Shown piece after piece: positions 44,479-53,377 of a stretch of 64,000 nt of DNA. This stretch comes from Maridesulfovibrio frigidus DSM 17176 (lineage in GTDB: Bacteria; Desulfobacterota; Desulfovibrionia; Desulfovibrionales; Desulfovibrionaceae): NCBI RefSeq assembly GCF_000711735.1, contig NZ_JONL01000004.1, forward strand, positions 124,001 through 188,000, in the 5' to 3' direction. The first letter of the stretch is position 1. Each line of letters starts with the position of its first letter. The notes under the pieces are model-generated. The model worked only from the letters and a program-made list of their open reading frames with translations, ran no database searches and had not been told where the DNA came from. The position numbers were made by a program, and so were the translations under genes.

Positions 44479-45829
44479 TCCAAATCTTAATAGTTACGAG
44501 TCCTGCAAACGCGGCTAAGCTTGCAATAGTTATTGCGATTGGCCGTGTGTTTGCAGATTTTTCAATGAAGTAGTCAGAATTTTTCCCAAATACGCATAAA
44601 AGTAGTCCTAAAAGAACTGTACTCAGAGGTACGATATAGCCCTTATTGAAAATTATATCTGGTGTGAGCATTGCTTTTGTAACACTGATTGCATCAGCTA
44701 GCGTTTCAGCCCTGAAAAGCACCCATGCAAAGTTGACGAACATGAAAGTGATTGTCCATGCTACAAAATTGGGCATTGTAATATTTCGTGCGACCCATAT
44801 TCTGTGAACTACCAATGCGACTCCATGAAGCCCGCCCCAGATAACAAAAGTCCAACCAGCTCCGTGCCATAGCCCTGCAACAAGAAAGACAAAGATTAGA
44901 TTGAGGCATGTGCGAATATGTCCGTCTCTGTTTCCGCCAAGGGGAATATACATGTAGTCGCGTAAAAAGCGGCCTAGTGTTATATGCCAGCGTCTCCAGA
45001 AGGCCTGAATGGAAAGTGATTTGTATGGTGAATTGAAGTTTTGAGGCAATGTTATCCCGAAGAGAAGTGCCGCCCCGAGCGCCATATCTGTGTATCCGCT
45101 AAAGTCGAAATAGAGCTGTAAGCTGTAGCTTAAACTTGTGATCCATGCCTTCAAAAAGGTTAAAGATTGAACTTCTCCATAACCGTAGTTTGCCCATATT
45201 GAAAAATAGTCAGCGAGCAAGACTTTTTTAGCTAATCCAAACCCAATCAGCATTAGGCCGGCGGACATGTTTTCCCAGTTGAGAAAATGGAAAGTTTTGG
45301 AATGAAATTGAGGAACTATTTCTTTGAACTGAACAATAGGTCCGGCAATAAGCTGGGGGAAAAAAGATATAAATAGAAGATAGTCAACAAATCCTGTCCC
45401 TTCAACTTTGCCTTTATCACAATCTTGAAGGTAAGCGATTTGTTGAAAAGTAAAAAAGCTGATTGCAAGCGGAAGAATGGTATTCAAAGTAGAAATATTA
45501 GAATCAAGTACTTGATTAGTAGTTTGAATCATAAAGTCCGCATACTTGTAATATGAGATAAAAAGAACGTTAAAAATTATTCCCGAATAAAATACGGGTT
45601 TTTTATATGGACTGGTTTTATCGAGCAAAAATAGTGAGCAGGTATAGTTTGTTATTATGGATATTAGAAAAAGAAAGAGATATGGAGGGTTCCACCAAGT
45701 GTAGAAAAACAAGGAGCATGCGATCAGCCAGCATTTGGACCCAAGGGTAGTTCGACTTCTCAGAATAGAGAAGACAATGACCACAATAGGTAGAAAAAGT
45801 AGTAAATATACCAGGGAATTAAATAACAT
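44447..45829 (-). CDS. MBOAT-family O-acyltransferase (AlgI/DltB-like)
   Basis: The 460-residue polytopic membrane protein matches the AlgI/PatA/DltB group: LFLPIVVIVFSILRS at the start, YLLFISFFPQLIAGPIVQFKE, YFDFSGYTDMALGAALLFGI, FWRRWHITLGRFLRDYMYIPLGGNR, and the catalytic histidine in VAGLWHGAGWTFVIWGG. It moves an acyl group, usually acetyl, across the membrane for transfer to a glycan. The downstream SGNH-like gene overlaps it and is the likely partner. Confidence 0.92.
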   Translation of the reverse strand: MLFNSLVYLLLFLPIVVIVFSILRSRTTLGSKCWLIACSLFFYTWWNPPYLFLFLISIITNYTCSLFLLDKTSPYKKPVFYSGIIFNVLFISYYKYADFMIQTTNQVLDSNISTLNTILPLAISFFTFQQIAYLQDCDKGKVEGTGFVDYLLFISFFPQLIAGPIVQFKEIVPQFHSKTFHFLNWENMSAGLMLIGFGLAKKVLLADYFSIWANYGYGEVQSLTFLKAWITSLSYSLQLYFDFSGYTDMALGAALLFGITLPQNFNSPYKSLSIQAFWRRWHITLGRFLRDYMYIPLGGNRDGHIRTCLNLIFVFLVAGLWHGAGWTFVIWGGLHGVALVVHRIWVARNITMPNFVAWTITFMFVNFAWVLFRAETLADAISVTKAMLTPDIIFNKGYIVPLSTVLLGLLLCVFGKNSDYFIEKSANTRPIAITIASLAAFAGLVTIKIWNANEFLYFQF

Positions 45830-45951
45830 TTCAGTTAAGAAGCTCCAAATATTGTAACTAATATATCCATTAATTACTTGTTATAAATCATTTTTTAGTG
45901 CGCTCAAAGATTCATGAGTTGCATTAATTAGGATGCATGAAAAATATTATA

Positions 45952-45995
45952 AAGGTATCCACGGCACACATGGTTTGTGGTGCCGTGAATACCTT
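45952..45995 (-). terminator. hairpin downstream of the radical SAM gene
   Basis: Sixteen-base arms (AAGGTATCCACGGCAC and GTGCCGTGAATACCTT, one mismatch) with a 12-base loop lie 30 bases past the radical SAM stop. The T tract on the minus strand is short, so efficiency is uncertain. Confidence 0.7.
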
Positions 45996-46024
45996 GTAGT
46001 TAATCTTAGTTCTAAAGGAATGTA

Positions 46025-47140
46025 CTACATTCTGCTGTTCGGGCAGTTTTTGCAAAGGGCGTAATCGCCTTTTGTCTTTTTGAAATTAGTTCTGAATGTT
46101 CTAGCCTTTTTCCCGTTCCAAACTGCATCAAACCCCTCTTCAAAAACATTTCCATAATAAAGTTTCTCAGGAACAAAAGTATATGCTTCACAGCAGGGAG
46201 TCATAGCCCCTTCACTGTTTACGAAGGCTCCGGAATAGACGCCGGGACATTTTCCTGTGAATTCTTTAAAAATGGCTTCATTTTTCATTAAGCCGCTAAC
46301 AGGATCAAGTTTGTAGGTATCGTATTCAGTATTGATAACGGGTTTCCATTCGTCGTAATTTTCAACAGTAGTTGTATAGGGCAATGTGCTGAGCATTTTG
46401 AAATCTTTGGGTGGAATGGTAAAGCAATCCTGATATATATTCACGAAATCGTATTTAGAGAATAATGATTTGGCGTGCGCGAAGTCACCTTCAGTGAACT
46501 TGTTAACAAGTACTCTGATGTGTAATTTAATAGGATTATCTTTCTTGGTGTTAAGCTCACAGAATTTCAACATCCTCTCTAATACGTTTTCGATGTTTCC
46601 ACCGATTCGGTATATTGCATAGGCTTCTTGGGTTGTGCAGTCTAAAGCAAAATGTATATGAGAAATATTGGAGTCAGCAAGTTTTTGCGGGTCTAAAACA
46701 CTACCGTTTGTTTCAAGAGTAACAAACATGCCTTTGTCTGCAGCGTAGTCGATTATATCAAAGATTTGAGGATGGAAGAAGTCTTCTCCGCAGCCTGTTA
46801 AGGACAAGTACCAAGTTTTCTTGTGTATATCGTCAATCAATTTTTTGTACTTTACAAGGTCTACATGTTTATCGCGCTTGCCGATATGGGCTTTTCCTTC
46901 AGGAGTTCCGTGGCAGCAGGAAGGGCATTTGTAGTTGCATGCTGTTGTCGGTTCTATTGATATCTGAGTAGGATAGTAGGGTAAGTACCCTGTGTATTGT
47001 ATTTTTGTATTAAGCTTTGCAAGCGCGATGTTTAGAATTTTGGAAAAGGCATGTTTAGATTTCAAAATATATGAAATTTTTTCAAAAGCCGAATGCCTTA
47101 CTATAAAAGTGTAAAAGTCTTTCTTAAATATAGTTTTCAT
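46025..47140 (-). CDS. radical SAM/SPASM protein
   Basis: The 371-residue product has the radical SAM cluster motif CNYKCPSCC (the pattern CxxxCxxC after IEPTTA) and a C-terminal SPASM-type region with further cysteines (KCPGVYSGAF, TPCCEAY, CKNCPNS) for auxiliary Fe-S clusters. Such enzymes are found in peptide maturation and in unusual sugar chemistry in surface-glycan loci. The substrate is unknown. It lies downstream of the KASIII gene on the same strand. Confidence 0.87.
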   Translation of the reverse strand: MKTIFKKDFYTFIVRHSAFEKISYILKSKHAFSKILNIALAKLNTKIQYTGYLPYYPTQISIEPTTACNYKCPSCCHGTPEGKAHIGKRDKHVDLVKYKKLIDDIHKKTWYLSLTGCGEDFFHPQIFDIIDYAADKGMFVTLETNGSVLDPQKLADSNISHIHFALDCTTQEAYAIYRIGGNIENVLERMLKFCELNTKKDNPIKLHIRVLVNKFTEGDFAHAKSLFSKYDFVNIYQDCFTIPPKDFKMLSTLPYTTTVENYDEWKPVINTEYDTYKLDPVSGLMKNEAIFKEFTGKCPGVYSGAFVNSEGAMTPCCEAYTFVPEKLYYGNVFEEGFDAVWNGKKARTFRTNFKKTKGDYALCKNCPNSRM

Positions 47141-47197
47141 TATCTATTCCTAAAGTTTAAATTATGCTGCCAAAGTCAAAAAAGTGTGATCAAATAT

Positions 47198-48169
47198 TTA
47201 ATAATTAAAAACCGCTCCGCTCCAGCTTAATCCAATGCCGAAGCCGAAGGTTAAGACCTTGTTTCCCCGTTTAAGCCTGCCAGATTCTTCTGCTCTTTTC
47301 AGAGCTATAGGGATTGATGAAGAAGTGGTGTTGCCTACTTCTTCCAGATCGAGAATAAATTTTTCTTCGGGGATATTAAGTTTTTTAGCTATGGACTCAA
47401 GCACATATCTGCTTGCCTGATGAAAGATGAAAAGGTCTATATCGTCCATATTGAGGTCAGATTTTTCCATCAACTTTGAAATTTCAGACGGGATGGTTCC
47501 CAGCGTAAAAAGGAAAACCCCATAACCGTCCATTTCAAAACTGGGTTTCTTGATAGGCTGATTTGCCGCTTCACCAGTAACAACGCTGACGCCTGAATTT
47601 TCGCAGATAACAGCTTTGTTTCTGCTGCCGTCTGTTCCGAAATGGAATACAGGGTCATTGTCTGGAGTGTCGAGAATTGTGGCGCTGGCTCCGTCTGAAA
47701 ACAGTAGAAATGCTTTTTTATTCTCGGGATTGATAATTTTTGAATAATTATCAACCGTAACTAGCAGGACTCTTTTGGAAAGACCGGACCGGAGATAACT
47801 GTATCCCGTTGCGAGTCCATACCCGTAGCCACTACAGCCCAGACTAAGATCGAAGCACTTTGTAGAGCGATCAAGGCCAAGTTTGTCTTGAAGCATGGCT
47901 GAGCAATGTGGGAGGAGCGTGTCCGGAGTTTGCGTGCAGACGATCAAAGTATCCGGCAATTCTTCAATCCCTTCGAGGGCTTTGGATGCAGCCTTAAAAG
48001 CTATATCAAGAGTTGTTTCCTCTGCATTGGCATGATGGAGAAACCTTACCCCTGTCTTGGGCAGGGTTTCAGCAATATTCCAATCCGGTTTCTCTTTATC
48101 GAGCTGAATGCAGTCGATGGTGTTCTCCGGCAGGTAATATTCAACTCTATGAATGAAATTAGGCATCAA
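47198..48169 (-). CDS. FabH-like 3-oxoacyl-ACP synthase III in glycan locus
   Basis: The 323-residue protein keeps the catalytic triad Cys112 (LSLGCSGYGYGL), His250 (FIFHQAS) and Asn280 (EVGNTTSSSIP). It is a close paralogue of the protein at 25243-26217. Its start overlaps the end of an acyl carrier protein gene by 11 bases, so the two are co-translated. With the ACP, methyltransferase and SDR upstream it forms a small acyl-chain module, comparable in gene content to the modules that make hydroxybutyryl-type substituents for flagellin sugars in Pseudomonas. Confidence 0.88.
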   Translation of the reverse strand: MMPNFIHRVEYYLPENTIDCIQLDKEKPDWNIAETLPKTGVRFLHHANAEETTLDIAFKAASKALEGIEELPDTLIVCTQTPDTLLPHCSAMLQDKLGLDRSTKCFDLSLGCSGYGYGLATGYSYLRSGLSKRVLLVTVDNYSKIINPENKKAFLLFSDGASATILDTPDNDPVFHFGTDGSRNKAVICENSGVSVVTGEAANQPIKKPSFEMDGYGVFLFTLGTIPSEISKLMEKSDLNMDDIDLFIFHQASRYVLESIAKKLNIPEEKFILDLEEVGNTTSSSIPIALKRAEESGRLKRGNKVLTFGFGIGLSWSGAVFNY

Positions 48170-48398
48170 TCAATCCATGAGAATCGAGTGTTTCAATGAT
48201 TGCCTGAGCGGAAAGAGCGATAGCCAGTTCAGGGATATTTGCAGCTTTACCGCCAGTTTCCTGATCAATGCGCATGAGAATCTGGAGTTGTGCGAGGCTG
48301 TCCCAAGCTTCCAGTGTCTGAGATGAATCAGTCATGGTTACGGGCGCTTTCTGGTCCAATGCTTCCTGAATGAGTGTAAGTACTTTTGCTTTATTCAC
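48159..48398 (-). CDS. acyl carrier protein
   Basis: The 79-residue protein has the ACP four-helix pattern with the phosphopantetheine serine in AWDSLAQLQIL. I choose the GTG at 48398, which has AAGGAG nine bases upstream; a longer frame would overlap the methyltransferase gene and has no such site. It lies 13 bases after the methyltransferase and overlaps the KASIII gene. It should carry the acyl chain made by the neighbouring KASIII. Confidence 0.85.
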   Translation of the reverse strand: MNKAKVLTLIQEALDQKAPVTMTDSSQTLEAWDSLAQLQILMRIDQETGGKAANIPELAIALSAQAIIETLDSHGLIDA

Positions 48399-48411
48399 AA
48401 TAAAAATCTCC

Positions 48412-49125
48412 TTATTTTCTTGGCGATATCGCTTCGTAAATGCGCGTTTCCCAGATATACATGCCGAACTTGAAGTCAACGATAATATCTTTTGTTTCAA
48501 TCGCTTTTTCTAAAACGTCTTTATGCTTTGCTGCCAGATCGAGTGGGAATTGGAAGCTCTGCTTATTTACCAGCTTCACTTCTTCAAAAACTTCTTCAGC
48601 CACTTCAATAATTTTCGGATAGTTTGAAAGAGTGAGTACGGGGAATAGCAACCTTCCGCCATCCTTCAAATGTTTAGGGCTTTTACGGATTATCTGTGTT
48701 GTCAGCTCTGTTCCATCACTACCGGAGTCACAACTGATTGATGTTCCGAACCACGGTGAAATTTTTGCTATGGACTCAGCAATTCCAGAAACATCATCAA
48801 CTATGAGATCAAAAGTCATGTCTTTCCACGGATCAAGCATTGAGCCAGCTCTTCCGGTCATTTTAAAATCATACTTTTTGAAATTTTCCAGAGCATTTGC
48901 GACCGCTGATTCTGAAATGTCAGATGCGTGAATTGGTCCGTTAAATCCCAGCCTTTTAAGTACAAGACCAACGATGCCGCAACCGCAGCCTAGGTCAAGC
49001 AACGATGAGCCATAAAGCTCTTTTTCGTCTTTGAGATAACTTATAATGAGTTTGGATGTTTCAGTGGGGAAGAAAGATCCCTCATGAACATCTACAACTG
49101 TATCTTCGTATTCAAACGTTCTCAC
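48412..49125 (-). CDS. class I SAM-dependent methyltransferase
   Basis: The 237-residue protein carries the SAM-binding loop LLDLGCGCGIVGL and the PrmC/HemK-like order of motifs (GPIHASDISESAVANALENF, DLIVDDVSGI). It overlaps the SDR gene by four bases (ATGA) and precedes the ACP gene by 13 bases. In related flagellin-glycan modules a methyltransferase O-methylates the sugar; that role is inferred. Confidence 0.85.
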   Translation of the reverse strand: MRTFEYEDTVVDVHEGSFFPTETSKLIISYLKDEKELYGSSLLDLGCGCGIVGLVLKRLGFNGPIHASDISESAVANALENFKKYDFKMTGRAGSMLDPWKDMTFDLIVDDVSGIAESIAKISPWFGTSISCDSGSDGTELTTQIIRKSPKHLKDGGRLLFPVLTLSNYPKIIEVAEEVFEEVKLVNKQSFQFPLDLAAKHKDVLEKAIETKDIIVDFKFGMYIWETRIYEAISPRK

Positions 49126-49814
49126 ATTAAGCCCCCGTCTATGGTAATTTCCGATCCGTTTAAATAGTCGGATTTCATTATATGTTCAATTGCGTAATAA
49201 ATATCTTTGCAAGATCCGAATTTCTTTGAAGGAATTCGTTCTAAAACAGCTTTTTGTCTATCTTCATCAAGGGAATGAATAAGACCGGTATCGAAATAGC
49301 CTAGAACAAGTGAGTTCGCAGTTATTCCGAATCTTCCGTATTCGTGCGCGAGTGACCTAGTCATTGCGGTCACTGCAGCCTTACTGGCTGAATAGGCTGC
49401 CGCTCCGACCACGCAACTTTGAGCAACCACGGAGGACACGTTTATAATCCGTCCCCATCCGGCGCGCATCATTACCGGGATAGCCGTCTGTAAAATTTTA
49501 ACCCCGCCTGTGAGGTTTATATTAAGAACTGTATCCCATTCATCTGATGAGTAGCCCAGAAACAGCTTATCTATTGAAATGGAAGACAAGTTGATGAGGG
49601 TGATTTTTCCTTGGATATTTGTAATTTCTTTGCAGAAAGAAGTAATTGATTCCTTATCGGTAAGATCAAGCTCCGCGCAATTGAAATTCTCGTTATCCAT
49701 GAATTCAGAGAGCTTCTCTTTATTTCTTGTTGTGCCCAGCACTTCGTCTTTCGTAAGCAACATTGGAAGCAATTGCTTCCCTATATCACTGGAAGATCCG
49801 ATCAGGATAATCAT
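49122..49814 (-). CDS. short-chain dehydrogenase/reductase (FabG-like)
   Basis: The 230-residue protein has an SDR nucleotide loop (ILIGSSSDIGKQL), NLSSIS, INVSSVVAQ and the active-site YSASKAAV. The start at 49814 is set by AAGGAG six bases upstream; the longer frame has none. It is the first gene of an operon SDR-methyltransferase-ACP-KASIII and is preceded by promoter element A. It could reduce the 3-oxoacyl-ACP made by KASIII, or act on a sugar in the manner of PtmA. Confidence 0.86.
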   Translation of the reverse strand: MIILIGSSSDIGKQLLPMLLTKDEVLGTTRNKEKLSEFMDNENFNCAELDLTDKESITSFCKEITNIQGKITLINLSSISIDKLFLGYSSDEWDTVLNINLTGGVKILQTAIPVMMRAGWGRIINVSSVVAQSCVVGAAAYSASKAAVTAMTRSLAHEYGRFGITANSLVLGYFDTGLIHSLDEDRQKAVLERIPSKKFGSCKDIYYAIEHIMKSDYLNGSEITIDGGLM

Positions 49815-49922
49815 TTGCCTGGCTCCTTGGCCGAGTATAATCTTCAACGATTAAAAGTGATGCAGGTGAAATGTGCGTGTAAGATTTATATCCTAATCAC
49901 CACTGTGTATTCGTTTTCTAGT

Positions 49923-49951
49923 TCGTTAAGAAAAACTGAACACAAAGTCAA
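49923..49951 (-). promoter_or_regulatory. shared promoter/operator element, copy A
   Basis: On the minus strand TTGACT (49951-49946) is followed after 17 bases by TAACGA (49928-49923). The plus-strand 21 bases from 49921 (GTTCGTTA ... AAAACTGAAC, with outer GTTC/GAAC arms) match copy B at 19 of 21 positions, with the -35-like box at identical spacing. It lies about 110 bases upstream of the SDR start. Confidence 0.65.
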
Positions 49952-49980
49952 CTTTAATGGTCAGATTACTATTTTTTAGA

Positions 49981-50838
49981 TTAGAGAATGTCACGGTATA
50001 AAACGGTTTTTACGCTTTTTAATCCGTTTAACATTCTGTCCATTTTATTGTTTTTTACTACATCATACGGATCAAAGTAATGAGTCAGAAATAAACCGTG
50101 TTGCGAAATTATCTCAATGGTTTCAAGAAACTCTTTTACAAAAAGTTCATCATCACCGAGAAAGGGCTTGTTTTTACGCAACATGTTCCATGAATCGAAG
50201 ATTGCAAGCGGAAAATGCAGACTGCATCCCGTGGGAATTTCGATAATTCCATGAGAATGGGCTGACGGTGCGCCAAATCCTTTATACCCACATGCCGCGG
50301 TAGAACTGCTGTATTTATATCCCATTTCCGCTAGTATTGGGTATACACTTTCTGTGTGGAGATTACCGTAGTGAGGTGTTCTGAACCCTATGCTCTCTAC
50401 TCCAAGAATTTTCGAATAGACTTCATGAGCCTTTTCAATTTCTTCTTTTTGTTCAGCGTATGTAAGCTTATTAAAAAACTTGTTTGGGGCCCAGTGTGGG
50501 TTGTCGGGATGAGTATATGAGTGGTTGATTATTTCATGCCCTTCGTCCACAGCTCTTTTGTGAATGTCCGGATATTTTTCAACAAATTTTCCTATTACAG
50601 CCAGCCCGGCTCTAATGTCATACTTTTTTAGAAAATCTAGAAGCTCGGGAAAAGCTTCAATATCTTCCTCATAATCAAAATCAAAGGTTAGCCCGTACGC
50701 AGCTTCTTCCATCGGATTATTTTGCTTAAGCATAAATTTCAAAAAATAATCCTCAGGTGTTACTCTGTGAATTAGTTCTCTGGCAACTCGGGCAATATAC
50801 CTGTTAGAAACAGGCCGAATCATGAATTGAGGGTACAT
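49981..50838 (-). CDS. polysaccharide deacetylase (NodB-like)
   Basis: The 285-residue protein shows the carbohydrate esterase 4 pattern: LTFDFDYEEDIEAFPELL (metal Asp), EIINHSYTHPDNPHW (two metal histidines) and GFRTPHYG. It probably removes N-acetyl groups from a cytosolic or periplasmic sugar intermediate. No signal peptide is seen, so a cytosolic location is likely. It is the last gene before promoter element A and follows the KpsC-like gene by 27 bases. Confidence 0.85.
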   Translation of the reverse strand: MYPQFMIRPVSNRYIARVARELIHRVTPEDYFLKFMLKQNNPMEEAAYGLTFDFDYEEDIEAFPELLDFLKKYDIRAGLAVIGKFVEKYPDIHKRAVDEGHEIINHSYTHPDNPHWAPNKFFNKLTYAEQKEEIEKAHEVYSKILGVESIGFRTPHYGNLHTESVYPILAEMGYKYSSSTAACGYKGFGAPSAHSHGIIEIPTGCSLHFPLAIFDSWNMLRKNKPFLGDDELFVKEFLETIEIISQHGLFLTHYFDPYDVVKNNKMDRMLNGLKSVKTVLYRDIL

Positions 50839-50865
50839 TATAGATTTGTTCCACCAAAATAGATA

Positions 50866-52275
50866 TTATTGCGCATCCTGCAACTCCGCTTGTATTTCTT
50901 CGTACCTACGGAAGTAGAAGTCGCTATGCTTAATCATATGATGCGCTAGTCTTATCCCAGAATTTATTTTTTCTTCTGTTATTTCAGGAGTGTATTCTAC
51001 TTTAAAGTCTACGCTGGACCTATAGGCAGCAAGTAAAACTTTTCTTCGCTGGGCTTCACTGATTTTTTTGTCAGAAAGTCTATCTAATATTTCAACTGGG
51101 CTTGAGAGGTTAGGGATATATTCTGGATGTGAATACCATGCATCTCCTATTGTGAATGCCGGAACTCCATACATCATAGCCTCAAGGCCTACGGATCCAT
51201 TGATCGTTAAAATGGCCTGAGCATTGCGTATGAGTTCTTTTCCCGGGTAGTTAACTGGAGCCATAGATACATTTGGAAGTCTGAGAATTCTTTCGAAATA
51301 GTTTTTGCCTCGCCAGCCGTACCCAAACGGATGATCTTTAATGACAATATTAATATCAGAAGGAGCATTTATTGAAAGTTCTTCGATGATTTTCCATTGA
51401 TCTACATACTCTTGGGCTGCAGAAGTCGTCACAGATTCGGGTTGGTGAGCGAAAAAGTACAGTATGTATTTACCTGCTTTTTCGACGGAAAAGTTTTTAG
51501 TTCTTTTTTTAATATAAATTCTGTTCTTTAGTCTTTTTATTGCATAGGGCAAATATTTGAAATTTTTAATTAGTCCTAAAACTTCAAACCGATTGAAAAG
51601 GCTAGTGGGGCGGACTTTAAGGTAGTCCATCATAGGCTTCTCTTTGTTGAAAGAGTCTATGATTTGGTCGATGTATTCGGACTCTTTTTCAGTGGGAGGT
51701 GTGCTGTTCGTCAGCTCAAATTTGTATTGCGCGTTAATTACTTTTCGGGTTGTCCCGTTAAGTAGTCTGTTATTAAAAATTCCAGGAATGATAAAGGTGT
51801 GATAGAATCCAAATCCCATTTGTTTGGAAAATGCCTCCAATACAAAAGAGTAAACTTGGTCGATGGTATCATGGAAAGCGAATACAACGTTATAGTCATC
51901 GAATATTTTTTTAAAGAAACAGTATGAAGAGTAAAACTGTTTAGCTATTTGTTCTTTTGTCAGCCAATAAATATCATATCTAATGTTTGCTTCTTGTGCC
52001 AAGCGACCATAATATAAATAGTTTGAGTATGAGTAATAAATGTTTAAATCTAGCTCTTTCTCAACTCTTTTTATTTCATCCATGTTGAAGCTTGCATTTT
52101 GGGTGTAGTAATTGGCTTCTAAGCGCGTGTGCTTGCCAGTGTATTGGACGCTACTTCCGTCAACCACAATTACTTCGTATTTATCTTCGAATCCATTTAT
52201 GAGGCCTTGAATATAGGCAGCAAAGAGAGGGCCCCTGCCCAGTAGGAGTACAGCGTCTTTTTTATTTTTCAGCAT
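50866..52275 (-). CDS. KpsC/LipB-like capsule biosynthesis protein
   Basis: The 469-residue protein has a C-terminal domain like capsule_synth proteins (IVIKDHPFGYGWRG, LTINGSVGLEAMMYGVPAFTIGDAWY). These act as Kdo transferases or related glycosyltransferases in capsule and surface-sugar synthesis. The start is uncertain: ATG 52275 overlaps the end of the PtmE-like gene by 14 bases, and ATG 52290 is an alternative. The locus contains nonulosonate genes, so a nonulosonate (Kdo-like) transferase role is attractive. Confidence 0.75.
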   Translation of the reverse strand: MLKNKKDAVLLLGRGPLFAAYIQGLINGFEDKYEVIVVDGSSVQYTGKHTRLEANYYTQNASFNMDEIKRVEKELDLNIYYSYSNYLYYGRLAQEANIRYDIYWLTKEQIAKQFYSSYCFFKKIFDDYNVVFAFHDTIDQVYSFVLEAFSKQMGFGFYHTFIIPGIFNNRLLNGTTRKVINAQYKFELTNSTPPTEKESEYIDQIIDSFNKEKPMMDYLKVRPTSLFNRFEVLGLIKNFKYLPYAIKRLKNRIYIKKRTKNFSVEKAGKYILYFFAHQPESVTTSAAQEYVDQWKIIEELSINAPSDINIVIKDHPFGYGWRGKNYFERILRLPNVSMAPVNYPGKELIRNAQAILTINGSVGLEAMMYGVPAFTIGDAWYSHPEYIPNLSSPVEILDRLSDKKISEAQRRKVLLAAYRSSVDFKVEYTPEITEEKINSGIRLAHHMIKHSDFYFRRYEEIQAELQDAQ

Positions 52276-53287
52276 ATTCGTTAATCGCATTGTGGTAATC
52301 TTGTTTTTGACCAATATCGATCCAGTAACCGTCAAGAGGGAATGTGCTTACGTGCAGTCCCTTTTCACAGGCATCAGAAATTGCCGTAGTCATGTCATAA
52401 AATACATCTTCAGGAATAAGGTCAATAATACCGGGGGACAATGTGTATATTCCCGCGCTTATCTGGAAGTTCATGGATGGTTTTTCTTTAAACCCTACAA
52501 CTTTTCCTTCTTCTTGCTCAATAATTCCATATTGCAACTGATAGCTAAATTGTCTTGAGCAGACAGTTAATTCTGCATTATTGTTAACATGGTGGTCAAG
52601 CAGATGTCCGAAGTTTAGGTTCGTCAGAATGTCACCATTCATAACGAGAAAAGGGTGCTCTAGTTTACGGGATATAAGTCCTAATGAACCAGCTGTGCCT
52701 AATCTTTTGGTTTCTTCTATGTATTCGATCTGGACACCGAAGTCAGACCCATCTTTAAAATAGTCTTTTATGATCTCAGATTTGTAATTTACGCTGATCA
52801 TTAAGTTGGTAAATCCGTGCTTGAAGAGGGATTCAATAATATACTCAAGGACAGGTTTATTACCGATCGGTAGCATTGGTTTTGGAGTTGTTTTGGTTAG
52901 ATCTCCAAGCCTAGTTCCGAGCCCGCCCGCCATGATCACTGCAACATTGGGCTTTGCATTATAGTCCAGCTCGTCAAGGGTTATTACGTCAACGAGCTTT
53001 CCCTCACTATCAACTATCGGAGCTTGTCTTCTGGTAATTTTGCGCAGGGTCTGGACAGCCATATTGCGCGAAATACCTTCACTAAGAGTGTACGGATTTT
53101 TATTTATGATGGAGTTTATATCGCGTTTTCCTTCAAGGACCGCGCGCCGTATATCTCCGTCTGCAATAATTCCAAGAAGATGGTTCTCTGAGTTAACCAC
53201 CGGGACAAAGCCGTATCCATATTCTCCGACCGCTTTAAGGGCATCTTCAAATGTCGTTTTCTCAGTTAAAACAAGCTTAAATAGCAT
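52262..53287 (-). CDS. nucleotidyltransferase with N-terminal CBS pair, PtmE-like
   Basis: The 341-residue protein has two CBS domains (about residues 5-112) followed by a sugar-1-phosphate nucleotidyltransferase domain (VIMAGGLGTRLGDLTKTTPKPMLPI). This fusion is that of Campylobacter PtmE, the glucosamine-1-phosphate guanylyltransferase of the legionaminic acid pathway. The nucleotide preference cannot be read from sequence. Its neighbours (PseA-like, HisF/H, NeuB-like) support a nonulosonate role. Confidence 0.85.
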   Translation of the reverse strand: MLFKLVLTEKTTFEDALKAVGEYGYGFVPVVNSENHLLGIIADGDIRRAVLEGKRDINSIINKNPYTLSEGISRNMAVQTLRKITRRQAPIVDSEGKLVDVITLDELDYNAKPNVAVIMAGGLGTRLGDLTKTTPKPMLPIGNKPVLEYIIESLFKHGFTNLMISVNYKSEIIKDYFKDGSDFGVQIEYIEETKRLGTAGSLGLISRKLEHPFLVMNGDILTNLNFGHLLDHHVNNNAELTVCSRQFSYQLQYGIIEQEEGKVVGFKEKPSMNFQISAGIYTLSPGIIDLIPEDVFYDMTTAISDACEKGLHVSTFPLDGYWIDIGQKQDYHNAINEYAEK

Positions 53288-53310
53288 TATTGTCCTGTTG
53301 TTTCTTTAAA

Positions 53311-53355
53311 TAGCTGAAGCCCTACCTAATCAATTATAGGGAAGGGCTTCAGCTA
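53311..53355 (-). terminator. hairpin between the PseA-like and PtmE-like genes
   Basis: Thirteen-base perfect arms (TAGCTGAAGCCCT and AGGGCTTCAGCTA) enclose 19 bases between the two genes. The T tract on the minus strand is weak, so it may be a partial terminator or an mRNA-processing hairpin within the operon. Confidence 0.55.
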
Positions 53356-53377
53356 AATTATTCAATATCTCAGTCAT

